A stretch of 8,598 nt of DNA from Tannerella sp. GTDB taxonomy: Bacteria > Bacteroidota > Bacteroidia > Bacteroidales > Tannerellaceae. A program made the translations under genes and the position numbers. Positions 1 to 5,622 of this stretch are shown here, piece by piece (position 1 is the first letter of the stretch; each line of letters starts with the position of its first letter). The notes beneath the pieces were generated by a model. It ran no database searches and was not told the DNA's origin. It worked only from the letters and a program-made list of their open reading frames with translations. The stretch spans positions 1 through 8,598 of the forward strand of contig JAITBC010000445.1 of assembly GCA_031283785.1 (NCBI GenBank), in the 5' to 3' direction.

Positions 1-1
1 T

Positions 2-145
2 TACTATATAAACCGTCCGTTTTACGATAATGATACTCACGGTTCGTTTGCCGTAATTTTTGCAGGAATAGAAATGCAGCAATTGCTTGATAAATTTAAA
101 ATGAATTCTCACCTCTCAATTTTCAACTCTAATAAAAACGCTTAA
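2..145 (+). CDS. C-terminal fragment of an upstream PUL gene, possibly a GH88/GH105-type unsaturated glycuronyl hydrolase
   Basis: The frame starting at base 2 is open from the window edge to a TAA at 143-145, giving 47 codons; the 5' end lies outside the window. It starts YYINRPFYDNDTHGSF and continues through AVIFAGIEMQQLLDKFK to a polar tail ending in SNKNA. The hydrophobic-then-amphipathic helix (AVIFAGIEMQQLLDKF) after a DxHG turn resembles the end of (alpha/alpha)6-barrel unsaturated uronyl or rhamnogalacturonyl hydrolases of GH88/GH105, in which a D-x-H-G turn precedes a final 'LAG-E' helix. That family call comes from memory of the pattern and rests on few residues. The stop is 11 bp before the next start, which implies co-transcription. 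If the call is right, the enzyme would remove the 4,5-unsaturated uronic acid left by a lyase, fitting the lyase-like gene two places downstream. That it is a real gene end is fairly secure; its function is not. Confidence 0.72.
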   Translation, partial: YYINRPFYDNDTHGSFAVIFAGIEMQQLLDKFKMNSHLSIFNSNKNA

Positions 146-156
146 ATTTAATACGT

Positions 157-3100
157 ATGAAAAGATTGTTGACGGTATATCTGTTTTTCGGCTGGTATCT
201 GGCTCTTTCATCTCCGGCACAGATGAAAGAGCCGGCTGATTGGGTCGGCTATGAAAAAGTGCTTGGGGTAAAAAACGGGTTGCGTTCATATCAATACGAT
301 GTGTTGCTTACCGATTCGTATGCCCCTGCCAATGTGTTCTGGCCCGGCGATGACATACGGTTTACTTTTCAGCTGAAAAACAATACGCCCACTACGATAG
401 ACACGGAAGGGAAAATACATATCATACGCTATGGCACACGTGGTATACCGAACGATATATGGTTGCCGGAAATGGTCGAGTTGGATTATGAAAAAATAAT
501 CCCATGCCGTATTACAATGACGCCTGACGGATATGCCGACATTCCGGTTGAGATAAATGATATCACGAAATACGGCGGATACGCTGTCGTCTTCGACCTT
601 GGCGAGAACGGACGGCGTCTGGGTACAAGTTTTGTATACAGTATGAAGCCGTCGCCCGTGAAGATGCAATATCCTAAGCAGTCGCTCGATGATTTGGGCG
701 TGGAATTTCTCAGTCGTACAGGCGTGCAAGCCATTCGCAAAGGCGTACCTTACGTTTCTACGACAAGCCCCGATTATCGGATTTTTATGCAGGAATTTAC
801 CCGGGAAATGAAGAAATATATGGATAATAATATAACCGTCATGTTAATGTTCGGCGAAGGAAGAACTGCATCTTCCATGCCATTGGGAACTCCTCGCCCT
901 CATTTGGACGAGAATGGAATATTTCTTCGCACGAAGCAGGATTTGGTATGGCTTCCCGACAGGGACGATGATTTCAAAGCGTTTGTCAAAGAGCTGTGTC
1001 TTCGTTTCGGCTGGCCTGACGGACCTGTAACGGCTGTCTGCCTGTGGAACGAACCTTGGGAAGGAACGTCAATATCCGGTTGGCAGTCTGATATGATCCG
1101 GTATCGGGAGATTTATATGAAAATGGCGGAAGCCGTCATTGAAGCGCGTGAGGGAAATAAGGATATATTGGTCGGCGGAACCGATTCCAACTCCAACGTC
1201 TGGGATAAATTTTTTTCGGACGGTACAATGAAGATGCTTCCATACTTCGATTTCCTGTCTATTCATTATCAGGGCATGGACTCCCCCGTATTGTATCCGG
1301 AATGGAATCACCGTGAGAATCATAAAGGCCGGGTGCTGATATGGGATACGGAGAGTTGGGTGGGAAATACCGACGACCGTATCGGGTTGGTCGTTGCCGC
1401 TAACCGTTCGGCCGGTTATGACCGTTCAATGGGCATTTTTGGCGGATATATGTATTCCGGCGACCCGCACCGTTCGCAAAGTAATATGACCGTTATGACC
1501 GGAAACGGACCGGAAACGGTGCCGCGCAAACATAGCTCCTGGTCTCCTGCCGCAGCCATGGGCGCTACGCAGAATCTGATAGGAGAACGGGATTTTAATG
1601 AAATACTTTTTAAAAAAGGCCTTCCATGGATAATGACATTCGAGGGTTATCACGGCGACCGTGATGACGGAACAATCGTTATTGCCGGTGATTTGGGTGA
1701 AACATTCGGCGCAGAAAACATACTTTTCAGGAATGTGAGAAGCTTGACCGAAACGGAACGGAGAATAGCGCTTTATAATAAAATGAAGACACTGACTGTT
1801 GATAGTGAAGAATGGAAAACTACCGGAAAAGAATTGAACGCTTATCGTCCGATAACAGACGGAAAAATGATTGTCAAAGCCGAACCTTCCTTCCTTTTGT
1901 ATGATTTCTACGGCAATATTGTTTTACCTCAAAACGGCGTGTATGAGATACCGTTGAACTGTCAGGGATATTTTATGAGGACAAACGGACGGAAGGGTTC
2001 TTTTGACCGTCTGACGAATACCATACGGAATGCGCGTATTGAGGGTTATCAGCCTTTAGAGGTTATAGCAAAAGATTTTACGACGCCCGTTTTGCCCGGC
2101 GCAACAATGGATATTGAAGTATCCAATATATTGAACCGCCCTGTTGGAGGAACGCTGAAAGTAACGATTGACGGTTTAGACATATCATATCCCGAACGCC
2201 TGTCATTAAAAGCATACGAGGCTAAAACCATAAAAATTGAAGTTACGTCGCAAACACGGTCGACCGACACGAATAATTATCCGTTGACGGTTCTTTTCGA
2301 CGGCGGAAAAGACGGCAGGGCGTTTCACTATGAGACGATGCACGTCAACTATATATCCGCAAGAACGATACGGATCGACGGGAAACCGGATGATTGGGAA
2401 GGCGTTATCCCACAGACGATAGAAGGTTCTTCCGAAGCAAGTATTTCCCTTACGGAAGCCGCATGGTTTCCATACCGGCAATTTGACGGTAATGCGGAAG
2501 GGCCGGCTTATACATACCTGGCATATGACGACGATTACTTTTACTTCGCGGCAAAAGTGACGGATAAGACGCCGAATAAAGGAACATTGAGGTTCGAAAC
2601 ACGCGATGATGACCGGTTCTTTTATCCCGATACGTCTTATATGCAAACTATATACGCCATGCAGTCTACGCTGCTGACCGGGTCAGCACCTGGAAATAAC
2701 CGGGGAGCATTATTGAATCCTTCCGGCCGTGAAAGGCTGATGAACTATTACGAAAATGTGCGTACAACTCAATCTGTCGGAATAGATGTTAATTTGCCGA
2801 AAGACCGTTTCACGCGAACATCCCTGTATTTGCCGGCCATCAACCAACCCGGCGTTTCCGTTACCGTTTACGATAACGACTCGGGGCGAGAACTGCTGGA
2901 AACGAAGATCGATAAGCTGTGGGAAGGGGTTTACCTGACGTTAGATCTCTGTGGCAATATTCGGATTCGCTGTTCGGCATACGGCTGGTGGTATACCGCC
3001 AAATTGAGTGCATTATTTTTCGACCCTTCCGAACGTCGTCCCTCTACAGGAAATGTCAAATCATCCGCCATACCGGTCAAAAAAGATTTTGATATTTTGG

Positions 3101-3795
3101 GGGATTGGATTGGAAATTACGGAACAGACGGATATTTTATAGCCGGTATCGAGCCGAAACTGCCGGAAGACGTGTCCTGTGAAATTGTAAGTGAAGACGA
3201 TATAACGCCTCTCGTCTGGCCGGAAGGAGTGCGCAGGTTTACTTATCGTAAAACAGGTATTTTGCCCGACGGTACGACCGGCGAACGATACGACAATATA
3301 CAGATTGCATTTAATGTGATACCGCAAGGCGAAGACGGAATGGAGGCATATCACAGGGGAACAATGCCTCGTTATACGGGATATAAATGTTCTGATTACG
3401 AATATGCGTTAAATACGGTCGCTCCCGAATATGGCGGAGGGTTTGAAATCTGGCGGATGCTTGTGCCGGGAATGCCCCGAAAACATTTTTACCCGCGGCA
3501 ACCGGCCTCGCCGTATGATGGAGCTGTTAAAGACGGTAAACTGATAACCCTGAGGGAAGGTAATACTTTATATACCGAATGTGCTATCCCCTGGAATGAA
3601 ATCCCTGACGTCAGGAACGCGATAGAAAAGGGCGGTACCGTAAAGTTTTCGGCCCGTATCAATGATGACGCCGCCGAAGTTGCATGTATGGAGATCGCAC
3701 GCGGACGAAGTGTTTCTAAAAAGAACAGCCGGGCTTTCCATCCCGACTGGAAAGAACATTGGGCAAATGAAGTCGCCTTCGGAATAGAAAAATAA
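157..3795 (+). CDS. Secreted multidomain glycoside hydrolase (clan GH-A-like TIM barrel) with C-terminal split CBM9-like region
   Basis: A 1212-residue protein, probably a glycosidase of the periplasm or cell surface. Residues 1-21 form a Sec signal peptide (MKRLLTVYLFF, cleavage likely SPA|Q); no lipobox is visible. Residues about 35-165 look like an N-terminal beta-sandwich. A TIM barrel follows at about 170-480: LWNEPWEG puts a candidate acid/base at E299, and LIWDTESW puts a candidate nucleophile at E399. The 100-residue spacing and the NEP / TE pair fit clan GH-A (the TE type is seen in GH39 and GH30), with FLSIHYQG at about 367-373 between them. A beta domain (LLYDFYGNIVLP, about 565-620) and an Ig- or NEW3-like domain (about 635-730) come next. 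From about 735, IDGKPDDWEG and LAYDDDYFYFAAKVTD are CBM9-like hallmarks, and the matching second half (CAIPWNEI, HPDWKEHW) lies at about 1045-1212, with a beta domain containing GDWIGNYGTDGYFIAG between. The start is the first ATG after the upstream stop and is followed directly by the signal peptide. Family and substrate are unassigned. Confidence 0.85.
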   Translation: MKRLLTVYLFFGWYLALSSPAQMKEPADWVGYEKVLGVKNGLRSYQYDVLLTDSYAPANVFWPGDDIRFTFQLKNNTPTTIDTEGKIHIIRYGTRGIPNDIWLPEMVELDYEKIIPCRITMTPDGYADIPVEINDITKYGGYAVVFDLGENGRRLGTSFVYSMKPSPVKMQYPKQSLDDLGVEFLSRTGVQAIRKGVPYVSTTSPDYRIFMQEFTREMKKYMDNNITVMLMFGEGRTASSMPLGTPRPHLDENGIFLRTKQDLVWLPDRDDDFKAFVKELCLRFGWPDGPVTAVCLWNEPWEGTSISGWQSDMIRYREIYMKMAEAVIEAREGNKDILVGGTDSNSNVWDKFFSDGTMKMLPYFDFLSIHYQGMDSPVLYPEWNHRENHKGRVLIWDTESWVGNTDDRIGLVVAANRSAGYDRSMGIFGGYMYSGDPHRSQSNMTVMTGNGPETVPRKHSSWSPAAAMGATQNLIGERDFNEILFKKGLPWIMTFEGYHGDRDDGTIVIAGDLGETFGAENILFRNVRSLTETERRIALYNKMKTLTVDSEEWKTTGKELNAYRPITDGKMIVKAEPSFLLYDFYGNIVLPQNGVYEIPLNCQGYFMRTNGRKGSFDRLTNTIRNARIEGYQPLEVIAKDFTTPVLPGATMDIEVSNILNRPVGGTLKVTIDGLDISYPERLSLKAYEAKTIKIEVTSQTRSTDTNNYPLTVLFDGGKDGRAFHYETMHVNYISARTIRIDGKPDDWEGVIPQTIEGSSEASISLTEAAWFPYRQFDGNAEGPAYTYLAYDDDYFYFAAKVTDKTPNKGTLRFETRDDDRFFYPDTSYMQTIYAMQSTLLTGSAPGNNRGALLNPSGRERLMNYYENVRTTQSVGIDVNLPKDRFTRTSLYLPAINQPGVSVTVYDNDSGRELLETKIDKLWEGVYLTLDLCGNIRIRCSAYGWWYTAKLSALFFDPSERRPSTGNVKSSAIPVKKDFDILGDWIGNYGTDGYFIAGIEPKLPEDVSCEIVSEDDITPLVWPEGVRRFTYRKTGILPDGTTGERYDNIQIAFNVIPQGEDGMEAYHRGTMPRYTGYKCSDYEYALNTVAPEYGGGFEIWRMLVPGMPRKHFYPRQPASPYDGAVKDGKLITLREGNTLYTECAIPWNEIPDVRNAIEKGGTVKFSARINDDAAEVACMEIARGRSVSKKNSRAFHPDWKEHWANEVAFGIEK

Positions 3796-3804
3796 TAAAT
3801 TATT

Positions 3805-3817
3805 ATATATTAAAGAA
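3805..3817 (+). promoter_or_regulatory. A/T-rich translation initiation region for the 3818 gene
   Basis: The 22-bp gap after the first enzyme gene is almost wholly A and T. It holds only a weak purine run (AAAGAA) directly before the ATG at 3818, with no GGAGG-type Shine-Dalgarno at normal spacing. This is typical of Bacteroidota, where A-rich, unstructured leaders support initiation. It marks the start of the second enzyme and gives no sign of a separate promoter. Confidence 0.35.
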
Positions 3818-5581
3818 ATGATACATGTAAAAACACACTTAACTTTGCTTTTTTTGTCTTTCCTCTATGTTGCAACCAACATTTGTGCATCTACATTTGA
3901 GGATCGCAGAAAATTTATTCTGGATCATTACTCCACGGCTTATCCCAACGAACGTTACTGGGGTGATGACGACATACAGACAGCGATGGGTTTTGCACTG
4001 GCGCGTCTTGAAACAAGAAAAGAAGTCTCCCGTGCGCTGGATATGATTGACAGGATGCAGGATGTTCCGTTTGATATGTTTGATTGCCACGAGAATATCG
4101 ATGCTTACTTCCGGTTTTCTTCCGTATACCCGAAAGCGCTGAAAGATAAGGTGAAACGGCAAATGACGTCTTATGATTATACCGCCGACGGAAGTACGGA
4201 AAATCATAAGCTCATGTTCAAGACGGCCGGATACCTTACAGCCCTCGCTTTTCCCGATTGGGAGAACGCCGCTGCCACTATGGAACATTGCCGCGCCGAA
4301 CTGCTGAAAATCATGGCTGAAACGGTGCATTACGGAATAAAAGAATATGATTCGCCTACATACGGCACATTTTATATCACTTGCTTGCTTTCGCTTTATG
4401 ATCATAGTAAAGACGCCGATTTCAGAAATCGCGTACGGATGACATTGGAATGGCATTTGTTGAATATGGCGCCGGAGTGGATGAACGGTTATTTAGTCTC
4501 CTCGTCTTTGAGGGAGTATGAGTTTGCCTGTTCGCCCCATGTTCCTTCGCCGTATCCGATTATCGGGTGGCTGTTTTTCGGAGGCGGACCTTCGCCTGTA
4601 TTGGGACAGAAATATGTCGACGGCGAACTGATTATCAATAATGAAGGTTTCTTTTCCGTTCTGGCAGCCCTTACTTCTTATCGTGTTCCCGCGATTATCG
4701 GCAATATAGCGTCGGACCGGAGCCAAGCGTATGTTCATAAAGAATCGCATGATATGAATCCCCTTTCACAGCTTAATTATCCATGGGGATTCAGGAAATA
4801 TACATATATCAATAAAACCTACGGATTAGCCGGCCAGTGGGACGGGCTGAGCCTGGGCTGGAGCGGGCAGATGCGCCGCTGGAAATTAGTTTGGGAGTCG
4901 GATGCTCCTGCGAGTACGTTTTTCCTTACTCACCCCTGTTATTATGAAGGTTCTGCCGAACGGTTTTTCGGAGCGACGCCACGCGAACAGACGTTGCAGC
5001 ATAAAGGAACTCTTTTGGCTATGTATAAAATAGAATCAGGCGAACCATATCCGTATGTGGCGGGCGTTGTCCCCGTAGATGCCATCCGGCGGATGATAGA
5101 AGATCCCTCCGGATGGATTTTTTTCGACGGGGGAAGCGTCCTTTTCGCCGTTAAATTTTACCATCCTTATATATGGAGCGAAGAACGGAAATTCCGTGGT
5201 ATAAACCACAAAGTATTACGCTGTGACCAGCGAGGTACGGCGGCGGTCGTTGAAACTTGCTCGCCGGAGGCATATCCGGCTGTTGGCGACAAAACCGCGA
5301 TAGAACTTTTTGCCGACGACATATTGAAGAAAACCCGGCTGGACTATACTGTGAGAAACCCGGAATACAGGGAAGCCGTTTATCAGACGCTGAATGGCGA
5401 TACCTTGAGACTGGTATATAACTACGGGCGGTTTATCAATGGTGAAAAAACAGACTACGATAAATGGAGCCTGTATTCCAACCCCTGGATGGAACAGCCG
5501 GTAAACGGGCGCTTTCTGCATGTCACATACGGCGGGAAATCCCGGGTTTACGATTTTCAAAACTGGACAATAACAGAATAA
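3818..5581 (+). CDS. Secreted alpha/alpha-toroid carbohydrate-active protein, candidate polysaccharide lyase of unassigned family
   Basis: A 587-residue protein with an N-terminal Sec signal (hydrophobic LTLLFLSFLYVAT, cleavage likely ICA|S at about residue 25). TNIC is not a good lipobox, so a soluble periplasmic or secreted protein is likelier than a lipoprotein. Residues about 26-300 are helix-rich with regular helical pairs, consistent with an alpha/alpha toroid. They carry two striking motifs: STENHKLMFKTAGYL (N129, H130) and EYDSPTYGTFYI (176-187, Y182). Residues about 320-587 are beta-rich, including LGWSGQMRRWKLVW (about 345-358), REQTLQHKGTLLAMY (389-403, H395) and GWIFFDGG. A toroid followed by a beta-sandwich, with Asn/His/Tyr in the first half, is the layout of several polysaccharide lyases (PL8, PL12, PL21 and related), which cleave uronic acid polymers by beta-elimination. 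I cannot place it in a named family, and a hydrolase is possible. It lies 22 bp after the GH-A-like gene and 41 bp before the SusC-like gene, so it is probably in the same operon. Confidence 0.8.
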   Translation: MIHVKTHLTLLFLSFLYVATNICASTFEDRRKFILDHYSTAYPNERYWGDDDIQTAMGFALARLETRKEVSRALDMIDRMQDVPFDMFDCHENIDAYFRFSSVYPKALKDKVKRQMTSYDYTADGSTENHKLMFKTAGYLTALAFPDWENAAATMEHCRAELLKIMAETVHYGIKEYDSPTYGTFYITCLLSLYDHSKDADFRNRVRMTLEWHLLNMAPEWMNGYLVSSSLREYEFACSPHVPSPYPIIGWLFFGGGPSPVLGQKYVDGELIINNEGFFSVLAALTSYRVPAIIGNIASDRSQAYVHKESHDMNPLSQLNYPWGFRKYTYINKTYGLAGQWDGLSLGWSGQMRRWKLVWESDAPASTFFLTHPCYYEGSAERFFGATPREQTLQHKGTLLAMYKIESGEPYPYVAGVVPVDAIRRMIEDPSGWIFFDGGSVLFAVKFYHPYIWSEERKFRGINHKVLRCDQRGTAAVVETCSPEAYPAVGDKTAIELFADDILKKTRLDYTVRNPEYREAVYQTLNGDTLRLVYNYGRFINGEKTDYDKWSLYSNPWMEQPVNGRFLHVTYGGKSRVYDFQNWTITE

Positions 5582-5622
5582 GATATTTACGTATTTTTTT
5601 AACTTTTTAAAATTGATAGAAA
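5582..5622 (+). other. A/T-rich spacer between lyase-like gene and SusC-like gene
   Basis: This 41-bp gap is very A/T-rich and has a run of seven T at 5594-5600. I see no GC-bearing hairpin before the T run, so an intrinsic terminator is not supported, and no clear Bacteroidota -7 element (TAnnTTTG). It ends in GATAGAAA just before the ATG, an A-rich leader without a strong Shine-Dalgarno. It probably serves only as the leader of the SusC-like gene inside a longer transcript. Confidence 0.4.

Noticed and set aside
1..156. Bacteroidota promoter (-33 TTG / -7 TAnnTTTG) before the 157 gene
   Set aside because: The closest match (TAATTTTTG near 55) has the wrong internal spacing, and the region is coding for the upstream gene.
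3791..3804. AATAAT-AA-ATTATT inverted repeat at the end of the first enzyme gene as a terminator
   Set aside because: The stem is only A-T pairs with a 2-base loop, and no T tract follows. It is chance symmetry in A/T-rich DNA.
3818..3895. Lipoprotein signal in the second enzyme (TNIC near residue 24)
   Set aside because: The residue before Cys is Ile rather than Gly, Ala or Ser, so the lipobox is poor; a normal signal peptidase I site ICA|S fits better.
3839..4456. A 205-codon minus-strand open frame, and other minus-strand frames of 60-170 codons across the window
   Set aside because: They lie fully opposite well-supported genes, have no domain-like sequence or leader, and are expected shadows of coding strands with biased codon use.
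5594..5620. T run plus TTTTAA...TTAAAA symmetry as an intrinsic terminator before SusC
   Set aside because: The stem is weak, A/T only, and lies after the T run rather than before it, which is the wrong order for a terminator.
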